The position numbers were made by a program, and so were the translations under genes. From Cloeon dipterum (Eukaryota > Arthropoda > Insecta > Ephemeroptera > Baetidae): a DNA stretch of 64,000 bases. The number at the start of each line of letters is the position of its first letter. Within the stretch, counting starts at the first letter, position 1. The notes beneath the pieces are model-generated. The model ran no database searches. It was not told the origin of the DNA and saw nothing but the letters and a program-made list of their open reading frames with translations. The DNA lies in assembly GCF_949628265.1 (NCBI RefSeq), contig NC_088789.1, positions 33,783,883 through 33,847,882 on the forward strand. The letters are read 5' to 3'. Below are positions 35,182 through 46,800 of the stretch, in pieces.

Positions 35182-38100
35182 ATGAATTTCGGAGTCGGGA
35201 CGTTCCTTGTGATTGTTATTCTTCAGACCATAGGGCATGCGAAAAAACAAGTGAGTACATTCTACAATTATTTGGGGTCCATTTGTGATTAAAATGATTT
35301 GTAGGGAAACAAAATTAAAACCTTCAAAATCACATTTAACAAGCAGTATTCTGGTAGGTTTTGTTTTGCAAAAGAAAAAAAATTAACTTTAATTTCAATC
35401 AGGTCCTATTAAAATCCCAAAATCTCTTCTGCAAAACAAATTTCGAAGAAATTATATCATCACTTGTTGCGGATTTAAAAAATGTCATGGAAATGCAAAT
35501 GCTACGGTGAAAAAGACCACTCCAAACAGCTCGGTATATAATATGCATTAAAGGAAAAATTTATATCAAAGTTAATTGTGCTTTGAAACAGACCAATAGC
35601 ATTCAATCAGCACGACCGTCCTCGTTGCCAACGGCAACGACGGCAGCCATGATGACAGGAAGCTCTGCTGGCGAATCGTCATCAGCAGCACCAACGGATG
35701 CCATCACTATACCGAGTAAAATAAAAATGCGAATAAAAATCGATGCTCAAACGGACGAAAATTTAGGTCACGATTCCAGTCCTAGCCCCCTTGATGAGAC
35801 AGATTTTCCAACTGACGTTCCGAAGGAGGCGAAAACTGACCTTCAAACTGACGTCACGAACAAAGTGACCATTACGGTGCCAGATGACACCAAATCGACG
35901 ACTCCTTTGATCGATGCGGACTTTTCATCAACGCAGGTTTTCCAGAAGACAACTGCAATCGATGCGATTTCATCAAAAGTTGCAACTACTTCGATATCAT
36001 CATCAACCACGCAAGCGATGTCATCAACCACGCCCACCATGAAGACGTTAACCCCGCCCAAAATGTCAACACCTACTCCCTCTCTGACGACAATAACTAC
36101 GCTTAGGATGACGAAAACAATTACGCCCACTATGACTACAACATCAATGCCCAGGATGACAACAAATATGCCCGCAGTGACTACAATTACTACATCTACG
36201 ACGACAACAACCACAGTCCGTTTATGAATTTTTATTAAAATCTTATAGAAATTAACTAGAAGATTTTTACAGCCCATTCCGTGCAGTTTATCTTGTGCAG
36301 CTTACAACAGTTTTCTTGCGGTATGTTGTATTCATGTATTGTGTTTTCAACAATCGATTCCTCAGGATCGAATTAGGTTAGGTGGCCGATTTACTCAACA
36401 TAAAGAATTATCTGAATTATGAAAACCGTTAACGCATTTCGTGATTTTTGCAAAGCCACTCAATATAACCTTCTGATATCGTATAATTGGTGTTAGATTC
36501 GCAGGTTTCAGATCAGAAAGTAACTATAATTATACGTATCCGTGTATTTTCGGCACGGTAGGTAATTTTTCGTCCGGATTTAATCGGCTACTTAACCAAA
36601 TTTCATCCTCCAGCATATTATATATTCATATAGTTTAATTTATTTATTTAATTTAGAATAATCCAGCCCCGGGAGCACTGCAAAGTAGGTTTCTTACGAA
36701 ATTAAAAATGATTTATAATTTATACTTTAAATCAGCAGCCAAAGGCACAAAGAAAACGTCAAATTGTAAAATGGAGTATTTCGTTTCAAGCTCCACAGTA
36801 AGAATTTTTATTTACAACTCAGGAATATTTTAAATTTATAATCCTTAGGCAACGAGAAACGAAGCAGCACTACAATGCAAGGCATTAAACATGATCCTTT
36901 TGACTGTGACCTCTCTCGAAGGATTGGAATGCATGAACAATTTTGAAGGTTGTAGCTTTTACTTTTGTAACGTGGTCCACTATAATTCTCTTAATTAAGC
37001 CAAAACGTACTGGACAAGCGGCTCGAACGAAGATGATCAATGCTATTTGGCAAAAAAATACGCTTGGTGCTCGACGGGCTTCAATATGTCGACAAAATTA
37101 ATCGAATCGGGAAAAATCTGGTTGCCGACCAACAACACGATCCCCTCTGCCACTGAGCGATGTTTGGCCGTTTCTCTATCCACAGTACCCACGAAACAGG
37201 GCCTAGTGCACAGAAAGTGCGACGACGCCCTGCCCTTCATCTGCCAGTATTCCGTCGACTGCCCAAAGATCTGCATCCGAGACGTTCGTTCTAGAAAACA
37301 TACAAATTCATTTAGTTTATATTAATCCCATTTCAGGACTCGTTATTTGACGCCTCAGGACTTTTGAAAGGTATGTAGGATATTTAAAAAATGATATCTC
37401 ATAACTTGAATCTCTCATTATACATATGAAGATAAAAAATCCTACGGAATTTGGTTTGACATCGGCACCTACACCTATCTCTTGGGGAACAAACCAGTTT
37501 GTATACGAGTCTTGCATAGCTCCAAAGTCTGATTTTTTTGCTTCACAGATGACGTGGATAAACAGTTACCGGCAGTGTTGCGCTTTGGGAATGGAGACGC
37601 TGAATATCGACAACGCAGCTGAACAATTGGGCCTTACTGCCCTGGCCAAGGCAAACAAAGGTTGTCTGGTCATGAATTAAGAAACAGTCTTAAGTTCCAT
37701 TTTAAAATTTCAGCCAACTGGACCGCGAATTTTAACTACTGGACCAGTGGCACGTGGAAGGGGGCGCCAGAGAAGCAGTGGTCGTGGTGCGAGCCCGAAG
37801 GACCCACAGTTTTCGCGAAGGGTCTTGTTTGGGAACCCTCCCAGCCAGACAACAAAGGAGGCAACGAGAGCTGCGTGCATTTCCGCTTTACTTTGAATTC
37901 CACGGGAACAATTATGACCGATAGGAACTGCGCCAATAAATATATATTTGCTTGCAAGGTATAGCTTGAAATATCTTGAGGAAACAACTATGGCTATTAA
38001 ATTTCAGAGTGCATTGCAAACCACCCCAAAACCTTGCGTTGCATCCTGCCCAACAAAGAGCTGTGAAATAAATGTAAAATCTTATGTTAAAGTTGAATCG

Positions 38101-41005
38101 AGAAATGAGGCATTAATTAATATGAATTCTAGAACAAACTTTTTGAAACAAACGCGGGTACTAACGAGAAAACTTTACGGGGTTTGTAAATAGTTTTTAT
38201 GTTAAAATAGATTGTAATGTTCTGTACTGTTGTCCAGACTTTTTCTCCTATGGAAACTGGTACGACGATTGTGGCCGCAATTTTCTGACTTACACCTCAA
38301 AATTGGTGAGACTTAAAATTAATTTTCAATGACTTATACAAAAGATTCTAAAAAAATTGATTAATAGTCAAACTGGACAGCCGCCCGTGACCGTTGCTGT
38401 GACATTGGTTTGACTCTGGCCTCAATGGAATCAGCGGGGAAGTTAAGTTGCTTTTCCAGAATAGTCTCAAGTACTCTAATTAAAATTTAAAGAGGGACGA
38501 AATATAGATTAATATTTACAAAACATCTCAAGAATATGCTCCGGTGACTTATGGTGACTTTTGGCTCTCCGGAACTGATCTTGGGTGCGATTCAAACTTC
38601 CGCTGGTGCACCCTGAGCCGGGACTTTGTCGACCCTGAGGTGAAGTGGAAGGAGGGACACCCTAAGCTCGGTCTGGACTGCGTTTATCTCGAAGTGAGGA
38701 AAGAATCCGTGTTGCTGGCCACCGATGACTGCGCCCAAAACAAGAGTTTCCTCTGCGAAGTGAGAAAGAAGGGCACCTTCGGAAGGGCCATGCAGACCGA
38801 ATGTGCAGAAACCTGGGACATCACAATTGGTAAACGCCCGCAAATTCATTCCTTTGTGAGTGTCTAAATTGAAAGAAAATTTCATGCAGACCAAATCGAT
38901 CTGTTAATGAACGTGAGTGCTTTTCTCACGGCAACTGTATCGCTTAATTTGAAGGTTGGTCGAAAATCTATATTTCTACCATTTGATTAAAAAAATGTCG
39001 TACTTTTAGTGCTTCTTGAAATGCGTCGGAGTGGAAATTGGAATGGTAATCATACTGATTTGAACATCTCACATGTTTTTTAATGCACTCAACGATATTG
39101 AATTTTCATTCATTATAAAACTTTTTTTCTAAAGAATTATTTTTCTTTAGTTTGGCATTGGGGGATTGGACGCCATAGCAACGCTGCGACAGATAGAACT
39201 CGTGTCCCAGGAGGATCCTGTAAAATTGGAGACCGGATTTGTGGCTTACGATCAATGCAGCGGCATCAGTATGTTTAATTTTATATAATTGCCAGAAATT
39301 AATTTGTAAAACAGAATCCGACGACGAGTGTGTGATTGCCCACGAAACTTACAAGTGCGGCCAGCAAAAAGCGCCAAATTTGGTCTCAAAAATCATCACC
39401 AACAACTTCGATAACCAGACCATGGTTTGATTTAAATTCTTTTATCGAAGGATTTTAATTTTTGCTCCTAATAGCTGATACCACCAACTCCTTGTGTTCC
39501 GGTGCGCCGAACTTGTTGGCTTTCAAACACTATTCCTTGCGTAAAAAACGTAAATTTACCCATTCGTTTCTGGACATATCATTCAAGATTTTCCGTAAAT
39601 TGTAGCAAACCGCAATCAACTTGACCAAGAATTACACATTGAATTGTAATTTATCCTTTTAAAATCCACTAAAATTAAAATTTCGTTTCCTTGTGGTCAA
39701 AATAGATGGCATAAATATATCTTTTCCGATAAAAAAATGGATTGTGCGTGCCAAAGACAAAGTGAATTTTTCTTTGCAATTCTGCTCGTAGTCACACCAA
39801 ATTTTTTGACCGGGAAAATTCTTAATGCCCCTATTTTGATCCTTAGGAATCGTTTGGTACACAGAAAATGATGTTTTATTGGGAAATTAATCTTATGAAA
39901 TAATTCTCATTTTACAAATCAACAATATAGACAAATCGGGATCCTTTAAGATTGTAAGCAACAGGATATTTTATGTACCTGATTCAAGCGTATATGCGGT
40001 AAATATTTTCGCCATATTTTGGAATTGAAATTTACTCTCTTGCAAATTTAGACTCCGTATCAAGCCTACACTCGTTGCTGCGAACTTGGAATGCGTCTCG
40101 TAGAACCTCAGACACTTGTTGATATTCAAATACTTTTCAATAACTTTGGTATGCGATATTCATTGTTATTTCCTTTAAAATTAAATAAATAAACCATCTT
40201 CAACGAAGTTTCTGATTGCACCAATCGATTCTTGAGGCTGGAATTAGGTAAAGTGGATATTTTTACCGGCCTAAAAGTGCAGCGTGACGTGCGAACTATT
40301 TTTCCCGCCAAAACAATATGAACGTAAATGCGAGAAGTGCTTCTGCGTCAGAGCTGGTTTCAGAGATTATACCGCCTGTAAGAATGACTTCTTTGTCAGA
40401 TCCACTTCTTGCATATTGTTATGGCGGGAAAGAAAGTTGGCACGTCGCGCTGCACTTTTTGGCCGGAAAAATGTCCACTTAAACTAATTAGACCCTTCAG
40501 GAACCGGTAGGTTTGCTCAGACGCTTCGTCAAACAAGCCGGTCTTTAAATTAGCTTTTACAAATAATGGCGTTTGTACACATATTCTATTCATAATTTCA
40601 AACTTATCAGTACAGGAAGATGAACACAAATATAATAAGCCATTTTTTATTTCACAAAGAAAAATAACGCGCGCACGATGCTGATAAGGATTCTAAACTT
40701 ATTTAATTTGTGCAGCTGTAGGTGGCATTTCTGTTATGATGGGGGGCGACACAGAATTCATCAATCAGACGCACGAGGTGTGGTGTGTAAGGCGCACCCT
40801 TTTGCCGGAAGCCTTTTATAGTCCTAGCACCAGATACCAATGCGGTCCGACGTACATCAGACTCACTAGTAACGGAATTGATATCAATCGACTGAATATA
40901 TTTGATCCCAATGTCAATGACGTCGTTCCTGTCGAAGGAGATGTGTACCCTGTCGCTTCTAAAGTGGAAGTGGGTGTACAGCGGTATATCTGCGAGCTAC
41001 TTTAG
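35182..41005 (+). CDS. Secreted mucin-like CTLD(x3)-OBP-CTLD fusion protein, gene 6
   Basis: Exons 35182-35250, 35305-35353, 35403-35533, 35592-35715, 35767-36215, 36273-36320, 36657-36684, 36739-36797, 36849-36948, 37000-37283, 37337-37370, 37432-37496, 37549-37660, 37714-37958, 38008-38073, 38133-38181, 38238-38305, 38368-38470, 38533-38829, 38890-38954, 39010-39045, 39151-39268, 39315-39424, 39475-39549, 39606-39645, 39931-39998, 40052-40148, 40722-41005; about 1,090 aa. Rough residues: signal 1-20, basic linker 24-83, Thr-rich stalk 84-274, CTLD A 300-440, B 459-599, C 638-770, OBP 778-903, D 942-1090. CTLD B has SQPDNKGGNESC at the canonical EPN site and MTDRNC at the second Ca site; A, C and D lack a canonical triplet. 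OBP cysteines: TEC, CFLKC, YDQC, DDEC, YKC. This is the cleanest reference copy. A poly(A) signal lies at 41196-41201. Confidence 0.88.
40201..40549. mobile_element. Fold-back element in intron 27 of gene 6
   Basis: Orthologous inverted-repeat element: left arm CGAAGTTTCTGATTGCACCA, right arm GGTTTGCTCAGACGCTTCG. It is followed by the shared TTTAAATTAGCTTTTACAAA flank. Confidence 0.68.
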
Positions 41006-41287
41006 CAAAAATGGAATCTAACAAATGGTCAAGATGTGCACAATTTTGTTTCTTTTTGGGTGATCACTTTAAAGTGTTATTCTTTTTGTGAATGCAGTGT
41101 GTTTTAGATTGTAATATTTCACTTTGGCTATTCAAAATTCCATATTTTATTCTTTCAAAATGTTGATCTACGTTGTAGTCACTTCATTTTGAACAAATAA
41201 ATTAATAAAAAGTAGTATACGATTTTTTATTTTTAGAATAGTTAATTTCAGGGCAGAAAGAGACTTTAAAACTTGTCAATCTATATA

Positions 41288-41508
41288 GACTTCCGGCGTT
41301 CTCGAGGCCCACGAACACCCTTTTACCGTCCACGTTGATGCTCGTGGGCACAAGGGGTGAGTTTTGGGGGGCTTTGTCGCCCTGCGGAAGCTCGAAAACC
41401 ACCATTTCCCACTCGCAGACGAGGCGGAAGTCGAGCGAAAAGGCAAACGGAACCGCATTAGCACTGCACAAAACAGCAGGGAAAAGGGATCCATCTTCCA
41501 GAAAAATG
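41288..41508 (-). pseudogene. Yellow-type first-exon relic 4
   Basis: The minus strand encodes VCEWEMVVFELP, then PTSINVDGKRVFVGLENAG in one open frame. The upstream ATG with a hydrophobic start (MDPFSLLFCAVL) is in another frame, so the signal peptide is disconnected. The flank to about 41660 resembles that of relic 1. No further yellow exons follow before gene 6. Confidence 0.68.
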
Positions 41509-42455
41509 ATTTTTTTTAAGAAAGGGTTCCAAAAATATTAACTTCCTTCTTTTGAACGATCAGCAGTTTTGCGGAAGAGTGATAAAAATTAAATGTGTCA
41601 TAAAATCTAAAGCAATATTTTGGTTTTATCTATATTATACGGCGCGGTGTTTTGACATCGATAATTATTCGTGACATTTTTTTTTTCAATTTTCCTAAAT
41701 TGTATTTTTTAAGCTGTTGAATAATCAAATTTGTTTAATTACGGCTTGAAAGCTCTCTTCTACAAGCGCGATTTGGTACACAGGAAGTGCCTGTGCGTAT
41801 CGCAGCCTAGAGAAGATAAAAGAAAAAAAATATAATCGGACCTGATTGCATCACTCTTTTTTAGACAATTTTTTAAACTTGTGAGTTAAAACATTTTTAA
41901 TTAAAACATTCACATTATCCTCATATATCTAATTAAATTTAAACTAAAATTTTGTGTTTGTAATATTTCGATAAAAGAAAACATATTTATCCAATCTGCC
42001 TGCTATTGACTGGCGAGTGAAATAAAACGTCAGAAACGGCGAAACGAGAGCAGGCTGTTGACGAATTGCTGTGGCGGCAGCGCTGATAGCGACGAGAGTA
42101 GAGAGCGATGTCCTTGCGCGCCGCGAGATATTTTTTTGTTATAAAAAAGCATTCATCATCAGAGAGTGTGCGTGTGCTTGGCTGTAGAGGTGCGACGGTC
42201 ACTTTATTTCCACTCTCCGCGGGTCTCCGCCTTGACTGCCACTCCAGCTGGCAGGAAGAAGTAATTTTGCACAGGCCAAGCGAACGCGATTAAAAATAAA
42301 GAAAGCGACGCTCCGACGCTGACACGCAGCTGCTTTTTAATTGGCATGATGATAAAATTCCCTCGCGCGATTGCCTCTCTCAAACGCGGCTCATTTCGCT
42401 GAAAATGAGAAACGGGAAGCAAAATGAATGGAATTCATTTCAATATGCTCTTTCG
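41509..42455. other. Spacer, no gene assigned
   Basis: The first 150 bp is shared with the flank of yellow relic 1 (18838-18965). 42000-42420 is GC-richer and resembles a promoter or 5' UTR but contains no frame that matches a known family. Nothing further can be supported. Confidence 0.4.
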
Positions 42456-42610
42456 CTTTCGCGCGAAAAGGCAACAAGTTGTGGTCACGTGCGACGCAGG
42501 CGAGCGCGCTGATTGGTTGTTTGTTACGCCCACTTTTTCACTCACAACAACAAAAATTCTTGGTACCGATGAAATTGTGCAAAGCACACCAAACAGCCCT
42601 TTTTGTGCTT
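42456..42610. repeat. Dispersed repeat E, copy 1
   Basis: Shares with 54205-54362 the series CGCGCGA.AA, TCACGTG (E-box), GAGCGCGCTGATTGGTT, CACTTTTTCACT, AACAACA and ATTCTTGGTAC. Same orientation, about 150 bp. Probably a mobile-element fragment, although CCAAT and E-box motifs could also act in regulation. Confidence 0.5.
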
Positions 42611-42785
42611 GCAATTATGAAATTTCAGGTTTTTTTTTATTGAGCTACGCGCAATTTGAAACGCTTCCAAGAATTTCTTGTTTTGAGTGAAGAGTGAAAA
42701 GAGGGCGCGGCCAGCAATCAAAAAGTGGAATATAACACCAGCAAAAGTAAATGTTCTAAAAAATATCCTTCAATTCGCGTTATTT

Positions 42786-43110
42786 GAAACTTTGCAACTC
42801 TTTATCTCGGGTTTTAAGCATCCCAATTGCAAAAACTAACCCCCGTTGGACTCGTCTCCATCTCGTCTGAGCAGCTGAAGGGTTCAGGGGGTGCACACAC
42901 CCCTCTAATTTCACCCTCTTTGCTGCTATTTTGATAATAAGCGACTACCGTCTGGCAACGCTCATACTATTGCATCTTTAAAGCTTAATGGCAACTTAGG
43001 GGTTGAACGCAAACACCCCTTAACCTTTCAGCTACTCAGACCTGGTTGAGACGAGTCTAAGGGGGGGGGGGTGATTTTTGAAATTCTGATGGTTAAAACC
43101 CAAGATTAGG
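42786..43110. repeat. Fold-back repeat family B, unit 1
   Basis: Inverted arms carrying TATCTCGGGTTTTAAGCATC, GTTGGACTCGTCTC, GCAGCTGAAGGGTTCAGGGG and, reversed, CCCCTTAACCTTTCAGCTAC and GAGACGAGTCTAAGG. It contains a run of 11 G at 43061-43071. No coding capacity. It is directly followed by a second unit. Confidence 0.6.
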
Positions 43111-43139
43111 ATTCACAAAAATCACAAAAATTGACCATT

Positions 43140-43505
43140 TTTTGCGTTTTTGGAATTTTTGAAACTCTATATCTCGGGTTTAAAGCATCTCAATTTCAAA
43201 AGCTACCCACCGTTGGATTCGTCTCAATTAGTTCTGAGTAGCTGAAAGGTTAAGGGGTGTTTGCTCTCAACCCCTATGTTGCCAAACACCTTTAAATTTG
43301 CAACACTGAGCGCGGTGACAGGAATGGTTATCGCTTTTTATCAAAATTGGAGCAATGGGGATGAAATTAGAGGGGTGTATTCACCCCCTTAACACTTTAG
43401 CTGCTCAGAGTGGGTGTAGAAGATTGCAACGGTTGGTAGTTTTTGCAATTGATATGCTCAGAACCTGAGATCTAGAGTTGCAAAATTTCCAAAAACGCAA
43501 AATGA
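43140..43505. repeat. Fold-back repeat family B, unit 2
   Basis: Same arms as unit 1 (TATATCTCGGGTTTAAAGCA, GTAGCTGAAAGGTTAAGGGG, and reversed CCCCCTTAACACTTTAGCTG). The central spacer matches the fragment at 18993-19115. Confidence 0.6.
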
Positions 43506-43824
43506 AGGCATATTTTTCTCTTTTCGAAATTTTTGTTAATTTTAAATGAGTTTTAACTCTCAGAATTCAAAAACTACCCCCGGTTATACCCAAAATATAT
43601 GATTATCAGGCCTGGAACCAATTTACTTACACCATATAATAAAAAACAATTTTTTTTTATTTAGTTTGTTAATTAGCACACAGGTTAAAATATTGTCAAG
43701 AAGCTAAAATAATTTTAGCAGGACGATTTCATCACTTTCCTTGACGTGGAGAATCACTCAGTTCGTGGCATTTGTAACTGAAATTTATAAATAATCAGAA
43801 TTACCGCGTTTTTCAATATTAATT

Positions 43825-46800
43825 TTATTTAAAATAATTACAATCGGTGCTGTTTGAGCCTCGATGAAGGAAGAAGCGGCTGCTGGCGTCGTGCGAGAGC
43901 AGCCAAAGGTTATCAGCACCGTCCAGCGCGTAAATAATCGAGTCCACGTCAGGCTCGAACTAAAACAAAAATTATAAATATATTTTCCTGTAAATGATAG
44001 ACACGAAACTATTTTACCTTGTGAAGCATTTCCTCGTTGAACGGAATTTTTGTGTCCCAAGCGGTGACGCATTTTTCCTTCTCGTGGACAAAGTACAAGA
44101 CTCCATTTTTGTCCATGAGCATCCCTTTCGAGTAGGAAGACAAAGTGCCGATCGGCGTGACGGAGATGGGCTTCTTGGTGTCGTCGACGAAAAATATTTC
44201 GCGGCATTGGAAGCTGCACGCGTAGCCGAGCAGATTGTTCAGCGGCGAAACGATCATCCAAGCGGCGTCCTTGACTCCGCCCTGACCCTTAGAGAACGGG
44301 CCATTCTTCCGGTCGATGGTCCTCGTCTTGTTTGCTTTAAGGGCGAAAACGAAAAACTCGCCGGACCACTCGGAAACGAGCGAAAACGTGTCGTTCAGCA
44401 CGTCAACGGACATCACATTTATGATATTCCTCGGGTTTCTCGCCAGGGGATGGACCTGTACGAGGGAGTCGTTGTTTTTCAGGTCGAAAATCCGAAAGGT
44501 CGGTGGGCAGTTCCGGGAACCTCCGTCCAGCACCCACAGCCGGCCCAATTCGTCTGTTTTTAGGTCAATCACGCCCTGCACGGCGTCGCAATTCGCACCA
44601 ATCTGCGGAAATAATGTAATTATATTTTAAAGACTGTCCTTGACGCAGTTTCTGAGCCCACCAATCGATTCCTGAGGGTCGAATTAGTTGGAGTCGATAT
44701 TTTTTCTGACCAAAACGGCGAGCATGACGAATAACTTTTTTCCCGCCAAAACAATTTGAACCTAAATACGAGAATTGCGCATGCGTGAGAGCTTGCTGGA
44801 TCTGATAAAGAAGACATGCGTACAGGGGGTCTCTCTGCAAGTGCCCAAATCAGCTCTCACGCATGCGCAGTTCTCGCATTTAGGTTCAAATTCTTTTGGC
44901 GGGAAAAAATTCTTACGTCGCGCTGGACCTTTTGGTCAGAAAAAATATCCATTTTACCTAATTCGACCCTCAGGAATCGTTTGGTGGGCTCAGAAACCTT
45001 GTCAAAGACGGTCTTCAATTTAAATTAAAATAAATACGTATTTTAAAGGGTTCACAGTTGGCCATAATTCATAAAAAAAATTGTAGTCATAGTTACAATG
45101 AAGATAAATTTATAAATAAGGTGTCTAAAATAACCCGCATAAAAAAATATCGCCTGAGAATGTTCTAAGAATATACCGACTTCGCCCAGGATTAATCTAA
45201 AAAATTAATTATATATGAACTTATGATACGGTTTTTCGTGATACTGGATTAATCTGTAGATTAATTTAAGAGAATATCCTTAGAATGTTCCAGGATTATT
45301 CTGCCGGGGTTTGTTTCAAAAAGCTCTAAAGAATGATCCTAGAACATTCTCAGAATATACTTATGGATTAATCTTTGGATTGTTCTAGGATTAATATTTA
45401 GCGTATCAAATCTTAACTTTGGATTATTCTTTGAGGATAATCTAAGAATGTTCTTAGGTGATTCTAATATCATTTTAAGGTTAACATAGATTGTGACAAA
45501 AATTATCCCCAAATTATTCTTAAAATTACCCTCAGATTGTTCCTAGAATATTTCAAAATCTGTTATTTCTATTACTGCGATATAATTGGGAATTATTTAA
45601 ATAATAACAAACTTATTCAGTTAAATTTTTAAAATTTATTTGTTTTTAATCATATCAGGTACAAAATTTTCTCTCATTCGATGCCAGCACCGCCAATCTT
45701 GAAGCCCAAACTGCAGAACTTAAACGATTGTATCTTTTCCCGTCGTGCAAAACAGCTGCGGACGGCTTGAAGCTAAAAAAAGGGAGCGACTCATAGAAAA
45801 AAATAAATAAAAGCTTTTTTCAATTAGCTGTGCTTGGAAAATGGAAGGTAGAAGTATGTCAAGTTCATGCATAATATTTTTCCATTTTCCAAGCGAAGCC
45901 AATTGAATCGTAATGTGTAATCAAAATTCTCGAAAGCGTACAAAAAACGCGACCGCGATTTACGTGGAAAAATTACATTTTTCATCACCGATTTACAGTT
46001 TCCGCCACCCAAACTTATTTATAGGGTTCTAATTAAGAACATTTAGGACTGGAGAAGATCCCATATCAAAATATTGGTGGCGAAAACTGCATAAGTAGCG
46101 GCGAAAAGTGTAATTTTACAATAAAACCGTTGGATTTCAAAGTTGCGCGATCTGTTCTAATTTCTTTGGACGCTAATCTATAAAATGGGACTTACCCTGT
46201 TAACCGCCAGATCCAGGCCATCCGTCCAAGTCTGCGGGACGTCCGTGTTGTCCCTTACTGGCGGCGTCCGGCGTCCTGCGTCCGTTAATAACTTTAACTT
46301 TGAACGGCGGTTGACCGTTGACGCGTTGGACAAAGAGAGCGAGGCAGGATTTTGTAAGTCTCTTCGTCTCTTGCTGCTGCCACCGCCCGTCGCCCCTCCC
46401 CCGCTCCACAACAGAGGCAGGCAGCAGCAGCAGGCATTCCATGCAAGTGCGTGCATGCATGTGCAGCCGCCGCTACCACGCGCACACTAAAATCGCCCTT
46501 TTAACCCTTTTTTGTCCTTCTGACCATTATTTTCATATTTGCCCGTTTATCGGTAGCATTAAATAAGACTCTTTGTGTTAAGAAATTAATTTATTCAATC
46601 GCATTTATGATTTTTACCCTTTTTAATCCGGGCAGATTCTTTGAAAAATAAAGGCATCATAATTTTGTATCAGATAATGAAAAAGGTTTAGGTTTTAATA
46701 TTAAAATATAATCCATCGACTTAATTAAAAAATATTTCCTAGAAAAATATTTTTTGTGATATTCTTCATATTATTTAACAATATGGCAGTTAATTTTCTT

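Noticed and set aside
43061-43071. Run of 11 G as a possible G-quadruplex or recombination site
   Set aside because: A single homopolymer inside a fold-back repeat, with nothing else to support a function.
46185-46500. A missing second exon of the yellow-like gene in the GC-rich segment
   Set aside because: Exons 48021-47719 and 44602-44018 already join at a normal place in the yellow fold. The segment has no yellow-family similarity and lies inside a TIR element.
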